Assembly (NCBI GenBank): GCA_024364735.1 | Contig: JAGFNQ010004724.1 | Location: 243,096 to 307,095 of the forward strand | DNA from: Boesenbergia rotunda | Taxonomy: Eukaryota; Streptophyta; Magnoliopsida; Zingiberales; Zingiberaceae | Direction: 5' to 3' | Length of the DNA: 64,000 nucleotides | In this document: positions 10,758 through 20,410 of the stretch, in pieces | Numbering within the stretch: position 1 is the stretch's first letter | Layout: the number at the start of each line of letters is the position of its first letter | The notes under the pieces: model-generated | Database searches by the model: none | Told to the model about the DNA's origin: nothing | Seen by the model: the letters and a program-made list of their open reading frames with translations, nothing else | Program-made: the position numbers and the translations under genes

Positions 10758-12217
10758 TTGTTTCCCATTAATTTTTTAAACCCGACTTATGTCTGCACAT
10801 TACTCAAAACACATAATACTTTAGAAAATGCGATCTCTAGATTAGAAAAACTTAAAATAATAGGAGAAAACCCAACCAAGTATTGGGAACGAGATAAGGT
10901 CTATTGTAAACTCCACATCAACAATCTCAACTTAACTATTAAAGCTCAAGATTTAAGATACATCAATTGGGAACGAGATGAATATAATATGTATATTACC
11001 CAATTATTAGCCCTTAAAGTTATACAAGATCTGACTCTAGACATAGGAGTCCTACTTTCATTGTAAACAAATGAGCAGAACAAAAAATAGAACAATCAAG
11101 AATAGTGTTTAACTATAAGAGACTGAATGATAATTGTCATGAAGACGGATATAAATTTCCTGATAAAGAATAATTACTTAATAAAATCTAGAATTCAAAA
11201 TGATATTCTAAATTTGATATGAAATCAGATTGTTGGTAAGTAAAAATGCATCCTAAGTCAGTCCCTTAGATGACTTTCTCTTGACCTGAAGAATACTTTA
11301 AATGGTTAGTCGCTTTTGGTTTAAAAGTAGCACCTCAAATATTTTAAAGAAAAATGGATAATGTTTTTAGAAGTAATTCTTCTTTCACTTGTGTATATAT
11401 TGATGATGTCTTAGTTTTTTCCAAAACTAAAGAAGAGCATTTTGCTCATTTACATATGATCTTTACTTTATTTGAAACTCATGGTTTAATTATTTCTAGA
11501 AAGAAAATGCAACTTTAGTTCCTTATATTGATTTCTTAGGAAGTACCATAGGCTAGGCAAAAATAGCCTTGGAAACACACATAACCAGTAAAATATTAGT
11601 TTATCCGAAAAGAATGGAAGATAAGACATTAAGATCATTTTTAGGATTACTTAATTATGTCAGACTCTATTTAAAAGATATTGAAAAAATTAGTGGACCC
11701 TTATATAATAAAACAAGGTAAAGATATTTTAATTAACAAGATATAAACTTAGTGAAACAAATAAAACAGATGGTACAAAAATTAGCAATATTAACTCTCT
11801 CCTTAGATTCAGATTATTTGGTAATTGAAACAGATGGAGGTGAAACGGGATGGGGAGGAGCATTATTTAGAAAACTTTCTAAATATGATCCTAAATCCTC
11901 AAAAAATCTTTATCGATATGCTTTAGGCAAATATAAAGAAAACGAACATCTCACTTTCTTAGATTATAAACTTTTAGCAGTTATTTATTGTCTAGATACT
12001 TTCATGTTGTTTATTTGCAGCAAAAATGAAATTACTATCCGAACAGATTGCGAAGCCATTGTAAGGTACAACCAGCAAACCAAAGGAACCCGAAAAGGCT
12101 AAGGCGCAAAAAGTTGTTACCTATAATATTATTAATAAAGGCCTAAGAATAACTTGGGAACATATTAAAGGAACAAATAATTCTTTGGCTGATATTCTAT
12201 CTCGACTACTTCACTAA
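10758..12217 (+). pseudogene. Endogenous pararetrovirus pol (RT-RNase H), degenerate
   Basis: A broken copy of a Caulimoviridae-like polymerase. Pieces lie in three frames, so at least two frameshifts and many stops are present: an RT upstream part (10758-11066), the RT catalytic YIDD at 11396-11407, and RNase H (11752-12102) with the first catalytic Asp at 11833-11835 in ETDGG and a later RTD. At the place where the family usually has the RNase H catalytic Glu (before LLAV) this copy reads Lys. The reading ends in a stop at 12215-12217. No LTRs belong to it, and a viroplasmin-like ORF follows, which favours a pararetrovirus over an LTR element. It cannot be expressed as a working enzyme. Confidence 0.75.
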
Positions 12218-12236
12218 CACTTGTTCTTGTAGGAAT

Positions 12237-12908
12237 ATGGAAAGACAAAGAAAAGTACGTACTTATGGACAACAAACCATGAAATTTGACACTCAAGAAC
12301 TTGTGCAATACTTACACAAAGAAGATACTTTACAGTTTGAACTAAGAACTAATTGGATCCTAAACAACTTTGTCTTATTGACAATGTCTGGAATATTCCT
12401 ACTCCCCCTAGTGCAACTAATCATAAAATAGCCATCATCAATGGTTTCTCCTATTACTTTCTAACAATAGTTCAGAAACATCTAGGTAAAAATACTCTTG
12501 CTATACTATTCTTATAGGACCTCAGGCAGGCTTATACGCAACTTGGGAAGAAGTGAAAAATATACTTCCAGGCACTAATAAACCCACATACAAGGGATTT
12601 TATTCTGTCTTTGACGCCTATGATCTACTCAGAACCAAACTTGGACCCAACTTCTTTATTAGTCCCTTCTTACAAGAGGCACTTATGCAGAAAGAAGAAA
12701 AGACCTATTTAATAGCAGTAGTACAACAACCTAATACTTCTACTTCGGAAAGTAGTAGAACATCTCCACTCATCGGACCAATGGAGTACCAATTTCTAGA
12801 AATCTTACAAGTAAAAAATGAGAAAAAACAAGAACGTAACTTGTCAAGTTACAAAAATCTACTTGAAGATATACTTACTTATATCAGAACTATTGGAGAT
12901 TATACTTC
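12237..12908 (+). pseudogene. Pararetroviral viroplasmin-like ORF, part 1
   Basis: Follows the pol relic by about 20 bp. It is split between frames (12237-12431 and 12553 onward, the latter open upstream through a GLYATWEE segment). GLYATWEEV followed by YKGFYSVFDA looks like the small viroplasmin (Cauli_VI, RNase H1 N-terminal-like) domain of caulimovirid translational transactivators. The coding sequence is cut at 12908 by insertion of a Copia-like element and resumes at 17183. Stops and a frame change upstream make it non-functional. The alternative, an unrelated ORF, is less likely given its position after pol. Confidence 0.65.
12904..12908. repeat. Target-site duplication ACTTC, left
   Basis: ACTTC directly before the 5' LTR of element C. 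The partner is at 17178-17182. Confidence 0.85.
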
Positions 12909-13311
12909 TGTTGGTACCGCGATTAGTTTTGATGTGATCAATTAGGTTAACTTAGGTCTTGTGTTTGCTAATCCCTCTGCTAAGTGTGCAGGAGCTTAGG
13001 TACGGAGGAAGTCGAGCGTAAGACGCAGCGAACGAGAAGGATTGTGCAGGGAAGTGAGCCGACGGACTCGGTACAATCCGAGGGACGCTGAAGCGGCGGA
13101 AGAGTACGCCGGTGGAGTGAGAAGGACGCGAGCGGTGTCCGAGGGATGAGAAGTTGGGAGGAAGGACGCTCGAGGGGCGAATGGCCGGAATCGGGTTCTA
13201 GTGAGCCTAACTCCGGTTGGTCAGAAATCACCCAAGAAGGCGAAGCAACTCAAGCCGGAGGTTGGTCAGCATTGGCTGACCAAAAGGCATACTGGGTGCC
13301 CGTAAGGTCAC

Positions 13312-13465
13312 GGGCGCCTGAGAGATTAGGCGCCTGACCACTAGGCGCCTGTGTTGTATCAGGCGCCCTATAAGGCTTTTTCAGCCATTTATGAGAATTG
13401 GCTTTGGGCGTGCCACCTGGCAGGCGCCCAAGCCCACCCAGGCGCCCAAGACCTTTCAGGCGCCC
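13312..13465. repeat. GGCGCC palindrome cluster in LTR of C
   Basis: About seven copies of GGCGCC in AGGCGCCTG or GGGCGCC contexts within 155 bp. A parallel cluster occupies about 16566-16725 in the 3' LTR. Confidence 0.8.
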
Positions 13466-13676
13466 GATCACCTGGAAATCACAACAGCGAATTCTCAAGT
13501 AGGAGATAAAGTTTTAATTAAACTTTATCTCTTAAAAGATAAAACCTTATCTTTTAATCAGATCTAATGGTTGTAGTTTAATCACATCCAAGATCAACCA
13601 TCCAGATTACATCCATGGATCAACGGCCAAGAGAAAATTCATCAACAATCAATGATCCAGATTTATTCTCTTAGGC

Positions 13677-13684
13677 TATAAATA
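13677..13684 (+). promoter_or_regulatory. TATA box of element C 5' LTR
   Basis: TATAAATA about 210 bp after the palindrome cluster. The 3' LTR has the same box at 16935-16942. Confidence 0.6.
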
Positions 13685-13920
13685 GGCTTAGAGTTATAGC
13701 TTTATTAAGAAATTAATTCACTTGTAAAATCTCTAAAAGTCTAGCGTACTTTTTGTTGTAAGGCTTCTCCGCCGTAAGGAGATTTTTTTAAGCGTCCACT
13801 ACCTTGGAAGCAACATTCTTAGTTGCGACCATGTTTCTTTTTAAAAGACAAGTGTTTCCACATTAATTTATTTTTACCGTCTATTCACCCCCTCTAGCCG
13901 GACCAACCTGATCCAACAAG

Positions 13921-13932
13921 TGGTATCAGAGC
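13921..13932 (+). other. Primer-binding site of element C
   Basis: TGGTATCAGAGC, initiator tRNA-Met type, 2 bp after the LTR end. Confidence 0.9.
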
Positions 13933-14029
13933 CAAGGTTGCCGCAGAAGGACTAACCGCCGACTACAGCAATTTCGAGAAAATAGTTGGAGCAGTAATCT
14001 ACCCGCCGAAGTTTGAGGGGGATTTCACA

Positions 14030-14755
14030 ATGTGGAAGCGCCGAATGCAGGTATTTTTTAAAACTGATATTGAATTGCTACTAATTATGAAAAATAATTT
14101 TTCAGTTCCTAAAGACAAAGAAGTAGAGTCGTGGACCAAGAAGGAGCAAGCGGACATTGTAGCAAATGGCAAAGTAAAATTTCATTTGCTAGCCGTTCTT
14201 CCTGTGCAAGAAGTCAGCCGCATCGGGAATTACAACTCGGCAAAAGAGCTCTGGGAGAAATTCCTGGAATTGCATAATGGTACCTCAAAGGCAAAATTGG
14301 CGCGACGAGACCTCCTTCAAAGCCAACTGACAAATCTCCGGATGGAAGATGGAGAATCAGTTGCGCATCTACACGCCAAGGTAAAAGAACTAATCACAAA
14401 CATTGAGAACCTCGGAGAAAAGATAACAAGTCGCGATGCTCAAAGGTACGTCTTAAACGTGTTTCCGAGAACCCTGGAATGGACATCGGTAATTGACGCA
14501 TATTTTATTTCGAAAGATTTAGAGGTAAGTACATTAGAGCAGTTGTTTTCAACTTTGGAGCTTCACGAATCTCGTTTTGTAGAAAAGAATAAGAAAGCAG
14601 ACATCGTCGCATTGAACACAAGGAAGATCCAACTCAACGGGGAATCCTCGGCTGACGACGAAATAACAAAATTGGTAAGTTCTTTTAAAAGTTTTTTCAA
14701 AGCTAACGAATTTTCAAGAACGCAGAAAAGAAGACGTCTCCAAAGAAGTGAATAA
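14030..14755 (+). pseudogene. Element C gag, main domain
   Basis: 241 codons from the first ATG; the frame is open upstream through the primer site but has no earlier ATG, so the true start is unclear. The centre matches the Copia gag (UBN2/Retrotran_gag_2) type: SAKELWEKFLELHNGTSKAK, RRDLLQSQL, ESVAHLHAKVKEL and VFPRTLEW, aligning with element E (SAKELWDKLIELHKGTSDTR and VAQLHARIQELM). Gag forms the virus-like particle in the cytoplasm. The frame ends just before the zinc knuckle, which lies in another frame from 14761, so a frameshift separates capsid from nucleocapsid. Confidence 0.8.
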
Positions 14756-14760
14756 TCAGA

Positions 14761-15009
14761 TGCTACAATTGCAACGAGGAGGAACACCTGAAGGATCAGT
14801 GTCCTAAACTCAAGAACCAGCCCAAAAACAAAAAGGCACTCAAGGCGACCTGGGACAAGTCCTCGTCAGAAGAGTCGGAAGGTCATGAATACGCGAGACT
14901 TGTGCTGATGGTAAATCATCAAAAAGGGAGCACTGATAAAGGAGAAGAGACTCAGAAGAAAGTGACGACGAAGGAAGAACCTCGCTTTTCGAAAATGACT
15001 CGTAAGTGA
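14761..15009 (+). pseudogene. Element C gag zinc knuckle and acidic tail (shifted frame)
   Basis: Begins with the knuckle CYNCNEEEHLKDQC (CX2CX4HX4C; 14761-14802), then KKALKATWDKSSSEESE, paralleling KKALQATWDESSSEEEE in element E. Stop at 15007-15009. The frame is offset from 14030-14755, so a frameshift lies between about 14700 and 14760. Its role in the family is RNA binding and packaging. Confidence 0.75.
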
Positions 15010-15090
15010 GGTTTGTTTTCTTCCTCATGATTAGTTGTATGCAGGAGTTAATGTCTTGCTCAAATCTAATGGTAGATTAGAAAAAAAAAT

Positions 15091-15360
15091 TTGAAATTAA
15101 AAAATAAATTGCCACATACATCCTTGTTTGATATTTTGAAAAATGAAAATGACAATTTGAAAAACCTAGTGCAAAAATTAGAACTTGATATTGCATATTT
15201 ACGCCAAAAGAAAAATAGCTTTCCTGATAATTTAAATTGGTATTTTAAAAACCATAAGGGTCAATTTAAAAATGTTCCCAAAAGCTATATTCCATATAAG
15301 TTTTTAATTAATCCTGTAGATACGAACTTATTTTGGGTTCCTAAATTTGTATTAAATTGA
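15091..15360 (+). pseudogene. Element C gag C-terminal piece
   Basis: Same frame as the zinc-knuckle piece, after a short gap with stops. It has a short coiled coil (ENDNLKNLVQKLELDIAYL) and an aromatic/Lys-rich end (LFWVPKFVLN). In SIRE-type elements this kind of segment stands immediately before protease. Here a stop follows and no pol is present. Confidence 0.55.
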
Positions 15361-16163
15361 TAAGTTTTTTATATGTGCATAATTTTTTTTACAAAAATTA
15401 TGTCTTTATTTTTTTTCTATGCAAAATTATGTTGTCCATCTACTAGAAAATTTTCAAAATTTTTTGAATATTTTTTTGTTTTATGATTTTTTCTGCTCAA
15501 AATTTAAAATTAAAATTTTAAAAATATAAATAATTTATTTTCATAGATCCAATTTTTCATGATTCAAATATAGTGGAAAGAACTCATTATAATTTTTCTA
15601 AATTTTTTGAAGCATTTTTTGATTTTTTTTTTAAATTTTATTCTTCAAAAACTCTTATCTGTTGGTTTTCCATTTATTTTCAGACTTGATGAACGAATTT
15701 AATACTCAAAATTTTTGTCCAAACTCATATCTTCATCTTCGACTTTGACAAAAATCTTATTTTTTAAAAAATTCGATAGAAAAATATTTTGACCAAATTA
15801 GATATTTTTTAGGATCTCCTGATCAACTGTTGATTTTGTCAATTTTTTTTGGATTTTTTTAGTCAATTTTTTAACAATGGAATTAACCTCGAAAAAATAT
15901 GTCATTTTCAATTTGAAAATACTATGGCAACGCGATTTTTTTCACTTAGAATATTTGTTATCGCACTCAAAATAATTTTTCTCCCTAATTATATTTCCCC
16001 ATTTTTTTGCTATGATCAAACGGGGAGAGTAGGACTGAGGTTCAGGGGGTGATAGTTTTTTTTTTTGCATAGAACTATTTATATCTTAGTTAAGTTTTAT
16101 TTTTTTTTTGTTTTGTTTAAACCTAATTGAACCTGGGTTGATGCACATCAAAAAGGGGGAGAT
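15361..16163 (+). other. Element C AT-rich 3' interior and polypurine tract
   Basis: About 790 bp of T-rich non-coding sequence where pol would stand in an autonomous relative, ending in the polypurine tract AAAAGGGGGAGAT (16151-16163) just before the 3' LTR. Confidence 0.7.
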
Positions 16164-17177
16164 TGTTGGTACCCCGGTTAGTTTTGATGTAATCAATTAG
16201 GTTATGTTAGGTCTGGTGTTTGCTAATCCCTCTACAAAGTGTGTAAGAGCTTAGGTATGAAGGAAGTCGAGCGTAAGACGCAGCGGATGAGAAGGATTGT
16301 GCGGGGAAGTGAGCCGACAGGCTCGGTACAATCTGAGGGATGCGGAAGCTACGGAAGAGTACGCCGGTGGAGTGAGAAGGACGCGCACGGTGTCCGAGGG
16401 ACGAGATGTCGGGAGGAAGGACGCTCGAGGGGAGAATTACCGGAATCGGGTTCGGGTGAGCCTAACTCCGGTTGGCTAGAAATCACCCAAGAAGGCGAAG
16501 CAACTCAAGCCGGAGGCTGGTCAGCATTAGCTGACCAAAAGGCATACTGGGCACCCGTAAGGTCACGGGCGCCTAAGAGATCAGGCGCCTGACCACTAGG
16601 CGCCTGACCCTCAGGCGCCTGTGTTGTACTATAAGTCTTTTTCAGCCATTTGCGAGAATTGGCTTTGGACGTGCCACGTGGCAGGCGTCCAAGCCCACTC
16701 AGGGGCCCAAGACCTTTCGGGCGCCCGATCACCTGGAAATCACAGCAGCGAATTCTCAAGCAGGAGATAAAGTTTTAATTAAACTTTATATCTTAAAGGA
16801 TAAAAACTTATCCTTTAATAAGATCCAATGGTTGCTTCAATCCCATCCAAGATCAACCATCCAGATTATATCCGTGGATCAACGGTCAAGTGAAATTCAT
16901 TAACAATCAACGATCCAGATTTATTCTCTTAGGCTATAAATAGACTTAGAGTTTTAGCTTTATTAAGAAATTAATTCACTTGTAAAATCTCTAAAAGTCT
17001 AGCGTGCTTTTTGTTGTAAAGCTTCTCTGCCATAAGGAGATTTTTATTGAGTGTCCACTATCTTGGAGGCAACGCTCTTAGTTACAACTAAGTTTCTTTT
17101 TAAAAGACAAGTCATCCACTTTAATTTATTTTTACCATCTATTCACCCCCCTCTAGCCGAGCCAACCCGATCCAACA
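16164..17177 (+). repeat. 3' LTR of element C
   Basis: 1014 bp. It matches the 5' LTR with scattered substitutions (for example GGTACCCCGGT against GGTACCGCGAT) and an extra GGCGCC unit. It keeps the palindrome cluster (about 16566-16725) and TATA box (16935-16942). The divergence suggests an older rather than very recent insertion. Confidence 0.9.
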
Positions 17178-17182
17178 ACTTC
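17178..17182. repeat. Target-site duplication ACTTC, right
   Basis: Partner of 12904-12908. Confidence 0.85.
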
Positions 17183-17710
17183 TACCATGCAATAGTTCAT
17201 AGAACTAAATGAAGCCCTTATTTGGTTTCATAATCACCCCACATCAAGCATTACTATTAGTTATGGAGAAGAATATGCTTACAAACTTAAATGCCAAAAG
17301 ACATTTGCCCAATGTGCTACTCCAGAACTATTAGATCTAGGATGTCATTGTTAGTTACTTTACTCCTTCAGAAGAGCAAATATTCACTTTGAAAAATTTG
17401 AGCAAATGAATTATAGAGGAAGACTTATCACTCCTTTTACTTTACTTGACTTTGGATTATTACAACAATTATGGATCCACGACATGGATTCAGTCCAACA
17501 TTTTCCCTACAAATTAAAGGTCATCCTACAATTCATTCTAGAAGAAAAAGAAAAATTTGTCAACTATGATATTGACAGTCCCTCCCCCCAAGAATGGATT
17601 AATTTTAAACTAGAACTTGCCAAACATATATTCAAACTGGATGTTCAGGGCATCAATGTTAATCTTCATCCATTTGAAGGCTATATTTCAGCAACAAACA
17701 AGGACTGGAC
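17183..17710 (+). pseudogene. Pararetroviral viroplasmin-like ORF, part 2
   Basis: Continuation of the ORF interrupted at 12908. The longest open piece is 17406-17710, with LLDFGLLQQLWIHD and a SATNKDW end. At least one stop and frame change occurs between 17183 and 17406. It ends abruptly where a minus-strand LTR begins (17711), so the 3' part of the viral sequence is missing from the window. Assignment rests mainly on continuity with part 1 across the ACTTC duplication. Confidence 0.55.
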
Positions 17711-19168
17711 TGTTGGATCTTGGATGGCTAGAGAGGGGGTGTGTGAATAGCCACCCACTTAAAAACTACTTCTCTTTCTTTCTGCACTTAGGGTTAGCAG
17801 CGGAAACAATACAGAAAGAAAGAGCAGACAAACCAGACGCTAACACAGAGATGTACAAGGTTCGGGGATAACTTGCCCCTACTCCTTGGCGTGCCCGTGA
17901 GGTTGGTGATCCCTTGATCGTCAGCAGATCAAGCCCCAGAACTCCGGATAAGAATCATCTCCTTCTCGATGGAGTAACTTCTCCACATACGTCTTAGAAA
18001 TATACAGACAAAGTACCAGAGACTCGAGAGGGAAGCTCACACAATAGATATAGCAGAAACGCTCAAGCAAGAAGACTATACAGAGAGCACAACCACATAG
18101 CCAAAACCCACAACAAAACCTTTGCTTCGTTTTCTGTTCGTTGCTTGCCTCCTCTGTTCGCCAGCTTCTTCTTAAGACTTCCTTCTGCTCATCACCAGGC
18201 GCGTCAGCACCCACTGAACCACAGCTTCATCACCACTAACCCACTGACCTCCACTGAGCGCTCAGTCCACTGAAGACCTCTTCAGCTGAGCCTCAGATCA
18301 GTCGCCAGCTGCGCTAGAAGCCGTTGAAACCTGCAAAACGATACCAAACAAACCTGCCACAGCGAAAGTCACCATTGACCCTCCTTCTTGGCTTAGTATC
18401 ATCTCTGTATCACCTGTAAACTCATCAGACTGAATAGCAAAGAAAATCAAAACATATCAGAAGAAATCAGTAGGAAATCAGAAGCAATCAGAGGTCTGAC
18501 ATAATTCAAATTAAGCTGCTGAGGTACTGATCGGTCACCCTGAACGATCAGAGATCAGGGATCGGTCACCAGACTGATCTTGAAACCTATTGTGAATTCC
18601 AAAGATTTCCAGTCAAGCCACTGATCGGTCAAACTGACCGATCAGTGAAGGGCCTGATTGATCAGGCTCCTGCCTGATCGATCCAGTGAAACTCTGATCG
18701 GTCACCTTGACTGATCAGAGACTATGGATCGGTCACCAGACCTAACACAAAGAAGTCAGGACCTTACTGGAAGTTCAGGGTCGAGTTCAGCCCTTGAGTT
18801 CAGCCCTTGGGTTCAGCCCTTGAGTTCATCCCTTGGCTGATCGAGCCAGAACCGATAACCCAAGGGCTGATCGGTCAGCTGACTAATCAGCCATGGTTGA
18901 TCGATCAACTCGACCGATCAGACACATATTGGACCGATCAGGCTACCTCCTGATCGATCCAGCGCCTATCTGATCGGTCCCACTGACCGATCAGAATCCA
19001 GAATGACCATTCTGATCATTTTCTGATTGGTCACCAGACCGATTAGTCATCCTGGATCGGTCAACCTACTGATCCACTATCCAGAGAGTTCGAGCCAACT
19101 CCCTGGTCGGGCTCTAGACCGATCCAGCCACTTGGTTGACTCATGCTCAGTCCTCCAGACCAAGACTT
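17711..19168 (-). repeat. Minus-strand LTR (M), palindrome-rich
   Basis: The minus strand ends in the CACCCCCTCTCTAGCC block and then GATCCAACA at 17711, like the LTR end of element C. The upper end is cut at 19168 by the start of element D. U3 (about 18525-19075) is full of GATCGGTCA/TGACCGATC inverted repeats; between about 18775 and 18840 'gagttcagccctt' repeats. I see no clear TATA box. No primer site or gag accompanies it, so it is a solo or truncated LTR. Confidence 0.6.
18525..19075. repeat. GATCGGTC palindrome cluster
   Basis: Many short inverted repeats. The best is 18619-18647, with perfect 13-bp arms CACTGATCGGTCA and TGACCGATCAGTG and a 3-bp loop. Others include CTGATCGGTC...GACCGATCAG near 18970-18995. 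Confidence 0.85.
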
Positions 19169-19305
19169 TGTTGGTGCAGACAACACCCAAGTCGAACCTG
19201 GGTTTTGATAATGGCAAAGGGTTCAAAAGTTAAGATGTTATTTTTATCTAACATGATACTTGAGTGTGCAGACTGAAGTCCTAGCGAAGGACTGCTAGGC
19301 ACCTA
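19169..19305 (+). repeat. 5' LTR of D, truncated by assembly gap
   Basis: Only the first 137 bp are assembled. They match the LTR starts at 24850, 48711 and 57372. The last readable part is the first hairpin unit of the U3 array (19280-19299). Confidence 0.85.
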
Positions 19306-20282
19306 NNNNNNNNNNNNNNNNNNNNNNNNNNNNNNNNNNNNNNNNNNNNNNNNNNNNNNNNNNNNNNNNNNNNNNNNNNNNNNNNNNNNNNNNNNNNNNN
19401 NNNNNNNNNNNNNNNNNNNNNNNNNNNNNNNNNNNNNNNNNNNNNNNNNNNNNNNNNNNNNNNNNNNNNNNNNNNNNNNNNNNNNNNNNNNNNNNNNNNN
19501 NNNNNNNNNNNNNNNNNNNNNNNNNNNNNNNNNNNNNNNNNNNNNNNNNNNNNNNNNNNNNNNNNNNNNNNNNNNNNNNNNNNNNNNNNNNNNNNNNNNN
19601 NNNNNNNNNNNNNNNNNNNNNNNNNNNNNNNNNNNNNNNNNNNNNNNNNNNNNNNNNNNNNNNNNNNNNNNNNNNNNNNNNNNNNNNNNNNNNNNNNNNN
19701 NNNNNNNNNNNNNNNNNNNNNNNNNNNNNNNNNNNNNNNNNNNNNNNNNNNNNNNNNNNNNNNNNNNNNNNNNNNNNNNNNNNNNNNNNNNNNNNNNNNN
19801 NNNNNNNNNNNNNNNNNNNNNNNNNNNNNNNNNNNNNNNNNNNNNNNNNNNNNNNNNNNNNNNNNNNNNNNNNNNNNNNNNNNNNNNNNNNNNNNNNNNN
19901 NNNNNNNNNNNNNNNNNNNNNNNNNNNNNNNNNNNNNNNNNNNNNNNNNNNNNNNNNNNNNNNNNNNNNNNNNNNNNNNNNNNNNNNNNNNNNNNNNNNN
20001 NNNNNNNNNNNNNNNNNNNNNNNNNNNNNNNNNNNNNNNNNNNNNNNNNNNNNNNNNNNNNNNNNNNNNNNNNNNNNNNNNNNNNNNNNNNNNNNNNNNN
20101 NNNNNNNNNNNNNNNNNNNNNNNNNNNNNNNNNNNNNNNNNNNNNNNNNNNNNNNNNNNNNNNNNNNNNNNNNNNNNNNNNNNNNNNNNNNNNNNNNNNN
20201 NNNNNNNNNNNNNNNNNNNNNNNNNNNNNNNNNNNNNNNNNNNNNNNNNNNNNNNNNNNNNNNNNNNNNNNNNNNNNNNNNN
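19306..20282. other. Assembly gap (977 N)
   Basis: The flanks show that the missing part should contain most of the 5' LTR, the primer site and gag of element D. In element E the same interval is about 3.7 kb, so the true gap is likely larger than the N run. Confidence 0.95.
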
Positions 20283-20410
20283 CTGTCTCACAAAACCTAT
20301 AAGGCTAACGTGATTGAAAACCCTAGATTTGGGTGAGACAGACTAGGCAGTGAAACTCAATTTAAGCTATTCCTGACTCTAATTGGATCCAAATCAATAA
20401 AACTCTTTAT

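Larger units (their letters stand above)
12909..13918 (+). repeat. 5' LTR of element C
   Basis: 1010 bp, TGTTGGTACC...GATCCAACA. U3 carries a cluster of GGCGCC palindromes (about 13312-13465), then a TATA box (13677-13684), then a U5 with the CACCCCCTCTAG block near the end. Largely the same sequence as the 3' copy (16164-17177), with scattered substitutions and a few small indels. Confidence 0.9.
12909..17177 (+). mobile_element. Element C: complete gag-only Copia-like LTR element
   Basis: 4269 bp bounded by TG...CA LTRs (12909-13918 and 16164-17177) and a 5-bp duplication ACTTC. It has a tRNA-Met primer site and a polypurine tract (16151-16163). The 2.2-kb interior encodes only SIRE-type gag pieces. 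I find no protease, integrase, RT or RNase H. This matches the known class of short terminal-repeat elements that carry gag but not pol (TR-GAG type) and depend on relatives for the enzymes. It sits inside the viroplasmin-like ORF of the pararetrovirus, so it is the younger insertion. Confidence 0.85.

Noticed and set aside
13146..13337. ORFs in the LTRs of element C (also 16239-16592)
   Set aside because: They fall in U3 with GGCGCC palindromes, differ between the two LTRs and have no domain.
19281..20291. 336-codon minus-strand ORF
   Set aside because: It consists almost entirely of N.
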